The position numbers were made by a program, and so were the translations under genes. Positions 12,785 through 23,409 of a DNA stretch of 64,000 nucleotides are shown piece after piece. The stretch comes from Hermatobates lingyangjiaoensis (Eukaryota > Arthropoda > Insecta > Hemiptera > Hermatobatidae): positions 9,957,001 to 10,021,000 of the forward strand of contig JAPFBL010000068.1 in NCBI GenBank assembly GCA_026182355.1, written 5' to 3'. A model generated the notes under the pieces. The model was not told where the DNA came from. It was given only the letters and a program-made list of their open reading frames with translations, and made no database searches. Positions within the stretch are counted from its first letter, which is position 1, and each line of letters starts with the position of its first letter.

Positions 12785-13492
12785 AAATTTCAAACTCAGG
12801 AAATTTCGTTAATTCGTTGTACTACTAAATCCCAGCATGATTGTTATCCCTACTTTGAGTTTTTACTCATGTGTAGGCAGTCCAGGAGGAGTCACGGAGT
12901 CAAGAACTTTAATTTCATAATGAGCTGCTTCCACATTACTAATCACTCTGTTTACTCACTTGTACGTTCTTTCTTTGGCTTGATATAGCATAAGAACTTG
13001 TTTGTTGATTTTCCCTGCCTGTTCATTACTAGGGGTTGATAATTGCTCGTTTACGAAGGCATTTATTCTGAATAGATGGCAGATCTTGAACTTCGGAAAA
13101 CACCTTGTCAATTATCTCTTGCTGGGAGCTTAAATGCAAATGAAATTCAAATCAATTGCAATATCTGTATATTTTTAAAATAAACATGTCAGTGAAGTTA
13201 GACAAAGACAGCGTAAAAGTCCATAACTTCGCTTCTACGTTGAATTTTCAATCCATTTAAAGCTTAGATTTTAGGTTAGTCATACAAAAACCTACTGTCA
13301 AAGTTTCATCTCACTACGTCTCATGGTGGTTGAGTTTTCTTGTGGAACAATTTTGCGGACAAACTGATAGACAGAAATTTTTTTAAGGGTGGATTCGGTT
13401 TCTCTAATGTATTAAACGTAAAGACAACTTGAAATGAGCCAGTTCTAAGCAATGAAGAGATAAAACCTTTCGTTTATTTATATAGATGAATA
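12785..13492 (-). repeat. Dispersed repeat, family B, minus copy
   Basis: The reverse complement carries the landmarks of 3790-4240 in the same order: CATCTATATAAATAAA, GAGAAACCGAATCCACCCTT, GTTTGTCCGCAAAA, CAACGTAGAAGCGAAGTTAT and ATGCTGGGATTTAGTAGTA. It is longer than the first copy between the last two blocks. No coding capacity seen. Confidence 0.7.
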
Positions 13493-13494
13493 AT

Positions 13495-14069
13495 ATCATT
13501 AATTCTAAGAAACGTTTCTTTCTTAGAAAGAAAGATGATAGACCTATCCTAGTTACGATGGATATATAAGTTAACTATATTAAACATGTTGTGGAATTAA
13601 TTGTATTCTTTATATTTTTTCTATTTGGGGAACCCTAATGAGATAACTTAAAAAAAAAAGTTTTTTATTGGCTCGTTTCTGTGTAAAAGAACGTGTGTAA
13701 TTTGAGTTGTGAGTGGAGAGAAAGCAAAAAAGGGAATTAGGAGGGAATGCGAGGTGGAGTCTGAATACAGATACTGAAGCCAATCACGCGCCCAGTTTAT
13801 ACTCGTACCTTACTAGCTAGTCAACACCGGACGACGTCTGAGCCAGCTGTTGCCTTGATCTGCAGGTTCCTGAGATTCTTTGAGATTCAATGATACAGTT
13901 TCTACTATTTGTTAAGGACCCCTATTTTAAACAAACTTCAATATATTTTAGAAGTCACAATGTGTAATGACTTCAGTAAGTAGCAGTGTGCACGTTTGGA
14001 TGTAAAAATAATTACTGTACCAGGAAGATAAATCACAAAATATTATAGTTCATTAATACATTTCCCAAA
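13495..14069. other. No gene recognised; moderately GC-richer patch
   Basis: 13680-13900 is less AT-rich and holds GCCAATCACGCGCCCAGTTT, a promoter-like CCAAT context. No downstream exon can be tied to it, so it is left unassigned. Confidence 0.35.
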
Positions 14070-14070
14070 A

Positions 14071-14397
14071 GGGCCAGGTTAACTCAATAGTTAACCGGGT
14101 TAACGTGTTCTCCTCTAGACTGGTAGTCCGTGGTTTGATACCCACCTGGCCCTCGATTTATTCACGAGGTAAATAAATCTGAGTACATCATCCCTCGTAG
14201 AGGACGTTAAGCCGTCGGTCTCAAGCCTGTAAGATGTCAGGTACACGTTAAAGATTTCTATTCAGAATGGACTGGAATTAGGCAAAATTTAGGACTCCGT
14301 AGAATTGGTAGAATCTGTAGAATAACCAAACAAAAAACCGGTAAATGGTAACGTTATCACCCGCTAGAGGATCGGTTTAAACAATAATAAAAAAAAT
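14071..14397 (+). mobile_element. tRNA-derived SINE
   Basis: The first 82 bases fold like a tRNA. GGGCCAG and CTGGCCC form a perfect 7-bp acceptor stem. A box-A-like TAACTCAATAG lies near the start, and GGTTTGATACC (14132-14142) is a good box B. A non-tRNA body with AGAGGACGTTAAGCCGTCGG follows, ending in an A-rich AATAATAAAAAAAA tail. The T-arm is imperfect and there is no CCA, so this is a SINE rather than a working tRNA gene. I could not define a target duplication. Confidence 0.75.
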
Positions 14398-14399
14398 AC

Positions 14400-14940
14400 G
14401 TCTCCCAAGAGTAAAATAGAGTGAATACGACTCCAGATTCGTTCTATACATTCCATACCAAATGAATGAATTTGTTGGTCTTTTTTCAGTTAACAGTTAA
14501 TCTTGATTGACAGAGTTCATACAAATGTTGTTAAGGTCCCTTCAAGGTAACTCCATACTCACACAGTTTTATTGTCTCAGAACCACATTGATTGCGGAGA
14601 AAACATTGTTCATAACAGCTCAATAATTGTTTCAGTATTGCCGTAATGAAAAAAATCATTTATAAAAGTCAATAAAAAATATATATGAGTTGATTGGATC
14701 TGAAGCAAATCAAGAATTTAAGTCATTCCCATCGAATCTACATTTCGACCACAGCCGTTCAGTATTGTATGAGCAACTTCATCTCATAGCCACAGTGCTC
14801 GTGTTTCAATGCAGCCTCTAATTGTGATTGTTCTTACAGATATAACAGATAGCAGTTTTATAACTGCTAAAATTTTAACAATTATAATCTAATTGTATAA
14901 ATATATGTATATTCTAAGTAAACCCTTAGTGACGAATGCG
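14400..14940. other. AT-rich DNA without recognised features
   Basis: No gene, RNA or repeat supported. Confidence 0.45.
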
Positions 14941-14946
14941 AAGTCT

Positions 14947-15671
14947 GCGTTCATTGAGTTGAGTCAAGTCAGTCGACACCCAACAACTACACCTTACTTT
15001 TCAAAGATCAGAGCTGAATACAATCAATGAAATCATGAATTTATATCCTAACATAAAGTATTACATAAAAATCTATTACTGATTCTTAATCTATAAATTA
15101 ATTCCCACAAAAAAACCCATACACTTATATCGTAAATACTTCTGAGACAAATTCCCATCTCTGAAAAGGTCTAATTCAACAGTAAGGTTGTTTTGTTTAG
15201 AACATGATTCTGATTACATAACAGATTCTTCTTTACTATAGTACTGGAATAGCTATGTTGTTAGTTGTATCTGGTTATTGATCAACATGGTAAAGCATGA
15301 ATTCCAAAGTTTATTACAGTAAACATTTTCCTATTATTGTTAGTCCTAAATGTTCCTAAGAACAGTACAATTTAACAATCACTAGCCCATCTCATACCTG
15401 AAACAGAAGAAATCTTCTTCAATCCACGTTAGGATATAACTTGAACAACTTGACCCTATTTACGATAGGGCTGGCTCACCTTACTATTCCTCGATATAAA
15501 CGTCAGGTCTATTTCTTTGTTAGAATCAATTTATTTTTTAAAGATCCATCATAGTTTTTTGGTTAACAAATTACTCATAAATGCATAGTTTTTTTTTGAG
15601 TGTAATAAACTCTGATCCTTGAAAAGTAAGGTATAGCTGTTGGATATCGACTGACTGAACACAATCAGTGC
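14947..15671. repeat. Inverted-repeat pair (arms 14947-15014 and 15608-15671)
   Basis: The left arm reads GTCGACACCCAACAACTA then CACCTTACTTTTCAAAGATC. The right arm is its reverse complement with about 10% mismatches (GATCCTTGAAAAGTAAGG, then GTTGGATATCGACTGAC). The 590-bp interior has no open frame. This could be a foldback or MITE-like element, or two insertions of one repeat in opposite orientation. Confidence 0.65.
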
Positions 15672-15674
15672 ATT

Positions 15675-16710
15675 TCTAATAAAATATTATTACTACACAT
15701 AATAAATATATAGATATTGTTATTATAAATATTACTAATATAGTATAATATATGTAAGATTAGTTCTACAAATTTCAACTAATTTGTTGTACAACTCTGT
15801 CCTTTTCATTTACCATATGGTAACGCCATTAAGCTGGAACCTGTAGGTATAAAATCATTACTTTTAACGTTTGTAATTGTTGCTATAGTTTTAATAAAAG
15901 ATTAAGTGATATATATTACAGAGGAATTTGCTTTTTTTAAAAGTGTTTCTAATAACAAACTTAAATCTCTAAGGAAAGTAAAAGAGGAAAGGATTATTTT
16001 CTTAGGGATTATGCCATTAAGGAAATTACCTTCTACTTCAAAATGTCAACAGACGCAGACTTAACTCAGACTTAAGAACTATTCATTGATATCCCACAAC
16101 CACACGAATAATTTACGTTAAATTAAACTGCAGTTTAGCATACTAAATTGGGTTTACCTTTCTTTGAACATAGCCCAGCATTATTTTTTGTCTATTATTT
16201 TAATATGTGTAGTTTATACGTTCAAAATATTTTTTTCTAAGTCAACAAATATGGAAACGTAACTAGTAAAAGTAACAAAATGGCTAATGCACAACTACGA
16301 GAAAGTAAGAACAAGTTTTACAAACTAAACGCAAAAATAAACAATTACTCACTAATAACTGATATTAACCACTAAAAAATAAAGTGAAATCACTAACAAC
16401 AGCAACTTCAAGAACACCGCTGGTTTTAAAGAGGTTTTTACATACTCGGATACAAACACAAGATCAGTCAAACTTCGAATTTTTTTTTCTTTAAAACAGA
16501 ATTGATTTACTCTAGTTTCAAGCGACCAATTGTAAGAGCACCTACTGTGAATCGAATCAGTGGATAACATGACCTCTTAGTAGTGAAAAAAAAACACAAC
16601 GACCGAACATTCACCCTTATCTTCCTGCTTAACCGAACTTTATGACCAATTTAGGTGCGAGCTTGAACCTAGAGCCAGCACATCAGCAAAAGATGACCGG
16701 TCTCCTTTAG
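15675..16710. other. AT-rich DNA without recognised genes
   Basis: The 72-codon minus frame at 16352-16570 has no recognisable motif and is probably chance. Confidence 0.45.
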
Positions 16711-16711
16711 G

Positions 16712-16955
16712 CTTCTCACCATACGCTTTTCTAAAATGTTATTACTGCTATGGTTATACTAATGATAATATATGGATTAGGGGATCAGTCACTATCTGTA
16801 CTACCTCAGGAATGAATGACTAATAAACATCTCCCATTTAGACATTAATATCATGCCAAAATGGGTTATTATATATGATATACCCAAGAAGTTTGATATT
16901 ATGTTAACTTATAGTAAAGTTGAGTGTAGGACACTCCAGATTTGTTATTCTATAA
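16712..16955 (+). repeat. 3'-terminal fragment of the TTTACT-palindrome repeat family
   Basis: Carries TATTACTGCTATGGTTATACT, CTACCTCAGGAATGAATGAC, TAATAAACATCTCCCATT and GTTGAGTGTAGGACACTCCA, in the order seen at 10515-10775. The 5' part is missing. Confidence 0.7.
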
Positions 16956-18195
16956 ATTAATCTTTTATCACCAAAGATGATATGTTTTACATAAATACAT
17001 CAGTATGCATTAGTGGATTGAGCTTCCTTTAGGTTCTCTAAAAATCATATAAGAGGAAATACATAATTCATGCTCAGTAGAATTATATTTCTGAGTGATT
17101 ATTACATTAAAATACAAATCATGTCATCTAAAAAATAAAAAAATTACTTTACTATTATTAATGAAAGAAAGGTCATATTAAATGTAGTAAATATAATAGA
17201 GTTACTTACAAAGGAGTTAAAACAGGAGATATTTTTGTAAAAATTATATAATTGTTTAAAAAAAATAAACCCACATTTCAATTCAACTTCAATACATGTC
17301 CATGATGTATATAGTTACCTACCTATATATCATATGGTTATATGTCTATAACATACATGTATCAATGCTCATACATTTTTTCCTCAGTGAAATTGTGTTA
17401 AGCATTTAAAATTTGATACTCGTTAGGCATTTATTTTGAAATACTCGTTTTAACATTCCCCCTACTAATCATTATTTATTTTCTGCTTGATGATATTAGG
17501 AATTCATGGGTGGTTGGTTGGTCAGTTGTGTATCTAAAATGTTCGGTACACTCTACAACATCCTTTAAACTTTTATGTGATAAATGGGTAGTTGTTTTCT
17601 GAAAACAGTTATTTTCTTTCCAATTTTCAGTGTTTGGCTGATTTTATTTTACAGCAACTTTATTCTCACTAATAACACTCACAATGAATGACAAGAACTT
17701 ATTTCTCCAAAACTCAAACTTCTCATTTCAATCAATGTTTGTTTAGAGTTTAATGTTGTCTCAAGATCATCACAATAAACCAATCAGCTCTGTAAAGTTC
17801 CAGAAATGAAAATATTATTATTAATTTGTTAAAGAATAAAAAAATTAAATAGAAATAGAAAAATTTGCTGATTCAATAATGACGATTACCTTTTACTGCA
17901 ATTATTTGATATTATTAGTGTTAGAATTGATTAAAGCTTACAGCATTACCTGGAAGTAAGAATTTATATTTGAACTTCAGATTCATAAACGCTATGATTA
18001 GGTGTTATCTCTAAGTTGATGATTTTGCGGAACGGGATAATTAAAATTACCTTCTAACCTTGAGAATATTCTATTGAATTTTTCTATAAACTGAGATGCA
18101 AATTTGTATTTTGAAAAAACGTAAACATATTTAAAAAATTTTGTTGATATTCCTGCTTGATAAGGAGATAAATTCCATTTGAGTCAATAATTTAC
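16956..18195. other. AT-rich DNA without recognised features
   Basis: No gene or RNA supported on either strand. Confidence 0.45.
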
Positions 18196-18196
18196 C

Positions 18197-18355
18197 AATG
18201 TTGAATAATAAAAAGATTTCACATAAACACGTGAAATAACAATCAATGATCAAGGGTTTTTGACTCTGACGAAGACCGCTTGTTACGGTTGAAAGATCTT
18301 AGTCTTGCTTTCCCATTTTCTTATTGTGGTTTGATCATTGAATGTTGAATAATAT
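18197..18355 (+). mobile_element. 131-bp hammerhead-core unit flanked by a 14-bp target site duplication
   Basis: AATGTTGAATAATA occurs at 18197-18210 and again at 18342-18355. Between them is a single unit that starts GATTTCACATAAACACGTGA and ends TGTGGTTTGATCATTG. It contains CTGACGA (18266), a GACCG/CGGTT stem and GAAA (18291). The same unit forms the arms of the palindromes at 22631-22902, 26396-26608 and 56103-56287. The clean duplication shows that the unit can insert by itself. No protein is encoded. Confidence 0.75.
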
Positions 18356-18359
18356 ATGA

Positions 18360-19370
18360 TTTTAATCAAACATGAAAAAACATGAATGTTTTCTAAATTC
18401 ACTATTATCACTTAATTTAAATATAAATTAAATATAATTTAAATTCACTATGTTATATTTAATCACTATTAAATACGGTGATTTAGTGTTTTATCGATTG
18501 CAATTACAAGGATTTAATTAACGATGGATACCATAGATTACTTACCTTCATAGTAAGATAAGGTGTCTTTCGAGAGTTATGAAACCCATTTCCTTGATCA
18601 TTGACTGTTAATGTTGTCTAAAATGTATATTTGGTGTATTTGAGACCGTGTATGTTGTATGGCTCTGTATAAAGAAGGTAATTATTTTTTCATAATTAAT
18701 TGAAACATGTATATCCTTCTGTTACAATGATCAGTAAATTTAATATTTAGTGAAGAGCAATACCTTAGAAAGTGATAAGTATTCACAAAACAATACTTCA
18801 AGTTGAGCTTGTAATAACATTAGATAAAAGGATTCGAAATGTATATCTTTATTTAAAACCAACAGAAATCATTTTGACAGATAAAGTTTCATACAGGATG
18901 AATGTAGCGGAATTATATTAACGCTGCCATATGCAGAATTTAGCACTGTTGACAACAAAAACCAACTTGACTTGGTGACGTGGTGAGGCTCTCGATTTGC
19001 ATAACAATGCACACCAGTCCCTAGGGATAATTTTGCTGGATTTTCTGGGTAAGCATGAATGGAAAGTGCTTCCTCACGAGTCAATCACAATATAAATCTA
19101 CCCGACTTGCAGTTTATAGATATACTTACTTACGTATACATATAAATTGAGCTTGTTTAATTTTTAAAAAGTAAAAATAGTTTTTATTATTCTATATTTG
19201 ATTGTTGAATTTATTAGAACACATTCTTGGTATCCATAGAATCAGCAGCCATAAATGTAGTAATTCAGCAACTTAGAATAAATTAATGCTATACAAATAC
19301 AAAGAATAATTAGTTTAAGTACAGTCAAAAATACATAATGAAATTATTCAAAAGAAGTTGTGTCTAAAAT
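18360..19370. other. No gene recognised
   Basis: The minus frame at 18869-19084 lies in a less AT-rich patch. I recognise no domain in its 71 codons and cannot show that it is an exon. The remainder is AT-rich. Confidence 0.4.
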
Positions 19371-19379
19371 AGATACAAT

Positions 19380-19615
19380 TGTGGGGACAACACTGTGACT
19401 GAGGTAACACGGATAAACAGATGATGCAGGTTGAAAAAGGTTGTAATTGATTGGTATCCTAGGTTTTATTGTTGTGGTTTCTTACAAGTGCTATTAAACA
19501 AAACTTTTATAAAAATGTACTTTGTTATTCGATTAACCTGTTTTGATATTAGAGCGTGTACCCAGCCTTTCGGCCATATCACGTGATTATTCGATTAACC
19601 ACGCTCTGCTACCAA
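19380..19615 (+). repeat. 5' LTR
   Basis: Starts TGTGGGGACAACACTGTGA and ends CTGCTACCAA. It differs from the 3' LTR by about 62 extra bases (roughly 19540-19601), bounded by duplicated TTATTCGATTAACC. So either this copy gained a segment or the 3' copy lost one between the short repeats. Confidence 0.85.
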
Positions 19616-19617
19616 AT

Positions 19618-19635
19618 TGGTGACCCCGACGTGAT
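19618..19635 (+). promoter_or_regulatory. Primer binding site complementary to the tRNA-Trp 3' end
   Basis: TGGTGACCCCGACGTGAT is the exact reverse complement of the last 18 bases (with CCA) of a Drosophila-type tRNA-Trp as I remember it. It sits two bases after the 5' LTR, the expected place for the minus-strand primer. Confidence 0.85.
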
Positions 19636-19753
19636 AAATTTCTTATCCTATTCATAGTTGAAGCATACACAGCTGTAGGAACTTCTCTACAACAAGTTTC
19701 CGGTAATGTTCTTCAACCTCTAGCATTCTTTTAAAAGAAAAAAAAATTATCCA

Positions 19754-19849
19754 ATGCTCAACAGTTCGTCTACTATTTCATTTGATCCCATCTCAGATCT
19801 TGAACAACTGGATGAGGATTTAAATGCTTTCAAGAAGTCTAAGACATGA
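19754..19849 (+). pseudogene. gag-like start of the LTR element, truncated
   Basis: ATG followed by 31 codons (MLNSSSTISFDPISDLEQLD...) and then a stop. The frame continues past the stop with Lys/Glu-rich residues and then dissolves into the minisatellite. Its position after the primer binding site suggests the N-terminus of gag. No conserved gag domain is visible. Confidence 0.45.
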
Positions 19850-19900
19850 TCTCACAAATTTGAATCCATCCGACTTAAGAAAGACAAGGAACTTATTTGT

Positions 19901-20165
19901 GACAACTTAACAACTGGTAACACAAATCCAGGACAACTCAACATCTGGTAACTCAACTCCAGAACTACTAAACATCTGGTAACTTAACTCCAGAACAACT
20001 CAACAAACTGGTAACTCAAATCCAGGATAACTCAACAAACTGGTAACACAAATCCAGGACAACTCAACATCTGCTAACTCAACTCCAGAACAACTAAACA
20101 TGCGATAATTAAACTCCAGAACAACTAAAAAAACTAGTAACTCAAATCCAGGACAAATCAACTAA
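19901..20165. repeat. 31-32-bp minisatellite inside the LTR element
   Basis: Eight or so degenerate units of the type ACAACTCAACATCTGGTAAC plus TCAACTCCAG. It occupies the place where gag and most of pol should be. Confidence 0.9.
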
Positions 20166-20350
20166 AATTTTCAACTGAAATCTTGTAACTTCAACACCAC
20201 GGTAATTCTACACCTGGTTATTCAAGCCCAAGACATCTTAACTCCTCGGAATTACTAACTAATAACCCAATTTTAATACAACTGGACATCTGATGACTCA
20301 ACTCTAGAAAAACTCTACAGCTTTTATTTAAAAACTCGTCACTAAATCCA

Positions 20351-20569
20351 CCAACCAAGCCTCAGGTATCCGACCCAATAGTTTCTCCTGCCAAGACACA
20401 GCCACCACCTGACACAGCTCTGCCATCATCACCGGCTCCATCCGACCATGTCAGACGTACTCGCAGTGGCCGCGTAGTTCATTTTCCACGGAAACATTTG
20501 AGCGTTGTCACTGGGAGGGGAGTCTGTGGGGACAACACTGTGATTGAGATAACACGGATAAACAGATGA
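20351..20569 (+). pseudogene. C-terminal tail of the Gypsy pol polyprotein
   Basis: 72 codons in one frame: a Pro/Ser-rich stretch, then VRRTRSGRVVHFPRKH, a typical basic tail after Gypsy integrase. The frame runs across the purine tract into the 3' LTR and stops at 20567. Everything upstream of it in pol is missing. Confidence 0.7.
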
Positions 20570-20698
20570 TGCAGGTTGAAAAAGGTTGTAATTGTTTGGT
20601 ATCCTAAGTTTTATTGTTGTGTTTTCTTACAAGTGCTATTAAACATAACTTTTATGAAAATGTACTTTGTTATTCGATTAACCACGCTCTGCTACCAA
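20525..20698 (+). repeat. 3' LTR
   Basis: 174 bp, TGTGGGG...CTACCAA. It is repeated with its downstream flank at 24283-24456 by the large direct duplication. Confidence 0.85.
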
Positions 20699-22347
20699 AC
20701 AATGAAACAAGGAAATACAAGAGAATGGGTATTGAACTATTTGGAATAGATGTTGTTGCTGACAAAATATTTATAGCTCAATAAAACAAATGAAATTACT
20801 AAATTGATAATCTATAAATTTGATAAGTTTTTACCAAAGTCTACGTTATAACTTCACAACAGTTTATTGTTAGTGATTAATTTTTAGTATTGGCCAAGTA
20901 AGTGAGTACAACCTTGTAGAATCCTTTTAGTTCTGTCTTTTTAATTTGAGTAGGAAACCTAAGTAAGCCATGTGTCAAGGTGGCCAACGAAGTATTTAGT
21001 GATTAAAGATTGTGAGATCAAAATAGGATTTAGAAAAACCGGAGAAAACGTATCTGCCGCAGTGTGAGGGTTCCGTGAACACTTTTCTGATCACTGATAC
21101 ACAAGGTAGTTAAATATTAATTAATAATGCTTGTTGCGATGAGCAGTTACTAAATAGCTGAGTCAGAAAGCCCAAATCGCTACGAAGAGCTTTCCATGCT
21201 CGGTAAACCACTCTGGCTAAGCCATGTCTGAATAATGGAATGCAAGAAAGGCCTTCATAAAATGATTTGTATCATACAGGTATATAATATACTACAGGGC
21301 TTGTCTACTGTCTGATAATAAAATAATTAAATCATCAACCCAATAATTTCTTAGAAACCTGGGTTTATAAATTGATGTAAGCAACAATCTCTTTCACCTT
21401 CACTGACCAAAATCTGTTCAATTATTCTTCTTGTAGAGAAGCTAAAGAGCCTGTTTAATTATGTATTCAAGCTTTGCGACAAGGGCGCAGAGTAACCCTG
21501 TTGGATCCAGTCCTTTGTTCTTATTAGCACATTAAGTTCTCTGGAGCTATCCTCTCAGTTTAGTGCTCTATCAGGCCTCTTATCTTACATAATGAAACAA
21601 ATGCAACTTGGCTGAGTTTAATACTCAAATCAGCTAGGTATAAAGTTGATTTTTGAAAGCCCAACGTCTAAAATATCCCTTTAGTAAAAGTTAACTACCA
21701 AATTATTATTATTATCCAGTATTTTATTTTTATGTACATTTTAAATACTGTTAAAAACATCAACGTTTTGAACCCAAATTATGTTTGTAACTATTATACT
21801 TTAATGTTGTCATACTGATTTTAAACAAATAATTACAGTGTCAATTTATTATTTAAAACTATGAATTATTTTGATTATTCACAGTGAGTAATTATTCTTA
21901 GTTTGTGCCATAACACCTCCACTCCCTGGCAACGGTGTCTTTGTTAACCCCTGACTGTAATAGAAGTATTAAAAAGTAACAAAAAACAAAGAGACTGAAT
22001 TATTATTAATATGGGATCTATTTACTTCTAAAGTATTTTTCATCAGTTTTTATTCTTTACGAATTAAATATTTTGATCATATCGATGTTAAATGGAAAAT
22101 ATGATTGTCGGTAATCACATCTCTATAAATTCTTATGACAGCATAAGAGAAGTTGACCGCACATATATGTCACTAAGGGTTATATAGAAGTGGGTAAGCT
22201 AGTAAATCAGATCTGATCAAACTACACTTGTTAAATTAGTGTAGCTTTGAAGATGTGAAGTAATTGTTCAAGATAATTAAGGTAATTCTTCTTTGACTGG
22301 AGTCAAATCTCCGAACTTAACAGATTTCTATACCCTTTTGGTGCTCA

Positions 22348-22362
22348 TACACACACACACAC

Positions 22363-22403
<41 letters not shown>
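22348..22403. repeat. (CA)n(TA)n microsatellite
   Basis: CA run followed by a TA run. Its duplicate is at 26106-26152. Confidence 0.95.
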
Positions 22404-22435
22404 CGAATAAAATGAAAGGTCCGTGTGGACAATAA

Positions 22436-22569
22436 ACACTTTAACACATAGAAAAGAATACAGAAAGACACTACAGAACTGTGACGACGTTCTCGATGAC
22501 GACGGATGTCGAAATATCGAAGTGAGTTCTGTAGTGTCTTTCTGTATTCTTTTCTATGTGTTAAAGTGT
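22436..22569. repeat. Palindrome P1: 45-bp perfect inverted arms
   Basis: 22436-22480 (ACACTTTAACACATAGAAAA...) is exactly the reverse complement of 22525-22569. The 44-bp centre holds GATGACGACGGATGTCGAAATA, close to the hammerhead-like core of the 27.6 and 37.4 kb fragments. (TA)n flanks it on both sides. The 63-codon frame across it is an artefact of the palindrome. Confidence 0.9.
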
Positions 22570-22630
22570 ATATATATAATATATAATATATTTATTTATA
22601 AAGATTTCACATAAACACGTGAAACAACAA

Positions 22631-22902
22631 TCAATGATCAAACCACAATAAGAAATGGGAAAACAAGACTAAGACCTTTCAACCGTAACAAGCGGTCTTC
22701 GTCAGAGTCAAAAACCAACTGAACACTAATGCAGAAAACATCTGGTGAGGAGTTGAGACTTCCCTCCCACTCTTCTCAATCCTCACCAGATGTTTTCTGC
22801 ATCTAGTGTTCAGTTGGGTTTTTGACTCTGACGAAGACCGCTTGTTACGGTTGAAAGATCTTAGTCTTGTTTTCCCATTATTTATTGTGGTTTGATCATT
22901 GA
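22631..22902. repeat. Palindrome P2 (copy 1), arms about 130 bp
   Basis: TCAATGATCAAACCACAATA...GCAGAAAACATCTGGTGAGGA is mirrored by TCCTCACCAGATGTTTTCTGC...TGTGGTTTGATCATTG. Each arm is one copy of the unit seen singly at 18211-18341 and carries CTGACGA...GAAA. The arms differ by a few bases. Confidence 0.9.
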
Positions 22903-22932
22903 CATATATATATAAATATATATATATATATA
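22903..22932. repeat. (TA)n microsatellite
   Basis: TA-rich run at the right border of palindrome P2. Confidence 0.85.
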
Positions 22933-23138
22933 TTATTTATATTGGATTCAGCAGATTTTCTTGTAAACATATTTTATTAAAGTAGACGGCAGCTTCCGCA
23001 TTTACGACTTTTTTTGCTCGTTTTTCTCTAGTTTTTTACTAGTTTTTTCTGGTAGGGAGTGATTTCATGGAGGAGTTGTCCCAGAGACATCAAAGAAATA
23101 ATCTTTTAGCTTAATCAATAATATTATATTTTTACACT

Positions 23139-23174
23139 TACAAGCTTTCGATTTTCTCAGAAATCATTCTTCAG
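23139..23174 (-). ncRNA. Hammerhead-ribozyme-like motif 3' of a PLE
   Basis: On the minus strand: CTGAAGA, AT, GATTT-loop-AAATC (helix II), GAAAGC, TT, GTA. This is the CUGANGA/helix II/GAAA/short helix III/NUH order. Two unpaired bases separate the first box from helix II, so cleavage competence is uncertain. It lies downstream of, and on the same strand as, the PLE coding remnant at 23410-24272, as expected for a PLE terminal repeat. Confidence 0.5.
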
Positions 23175-23409
23175 GTATATATCATTATTAAACAGATTAA
23201 ATTCACACAATAAAATTTTCCAAATGTTAAACAGACATTAAAAGGAATAAAAATTTAGATGTTAATAGAACTAGATGAACTTTGTGAAAAAACAAAAACA
23301 AGTCCACTGTGACAAGTGTAAGGTTACAACTTGTCATTCACATTGCCTGGGGGTCCTGTCAATGTAGGCTTATTAAGTTTATAAGAACTATCGAAGTTCT
23401 TACAACTTG

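Larger units (their letters stand above)
19380..20698 (+). mobile_element. Internally deleted Gypsy-type LTR retrotransposon
   Basis: Order seen: 5' LTR (19380-19615), tRNA-Trp primer binding site (19618-19635), a short gag-like start, a 31-32-bp minisatellite, the pol 3' tail, a purine-rich GGGAGGGGAGTC, and the 3' LTR (20525-20698). ACAAT flanks both sides (19375-19379 and 20699-20703) as a 5-bp target duplication. Protease, reverse transcriptase, RNase H and the integrase core are absent, so it is non-autonomous. Use of tRNA-Trp is known for CsRn1-like Gypsy elements, so that clade is likely but unproven. Confidence 0.85.
20521..22920 (+). repeat. Large direct duplication, copy 1
   Basis: Matches 24279-26640 at an initial offset of 3758 bases. 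It covers the 3' LTR, about 1.65 kb of unique-looking AT-rich DNA with no gene, a (CA)n(TA)n tract and two palindromes. I counted about a dozen substitutions or single-base gaps in the 1.8 kb before the microsatellite, so identity is about 99%. Confidence 0.92.

Noticed and set aside
13790..13820. CCAAT-box promoter of an unseen gene
   Set aside because: A single GCCAATCA string without a downstream exon is not evidence of a promoter.
14071..14152. Functional tRNA gene
   Set aside because: The acceptor stem and box B are good, but the T-arm and anticodon arm are imperfect and the sequence continues into a SINE body with an A-rich tail.
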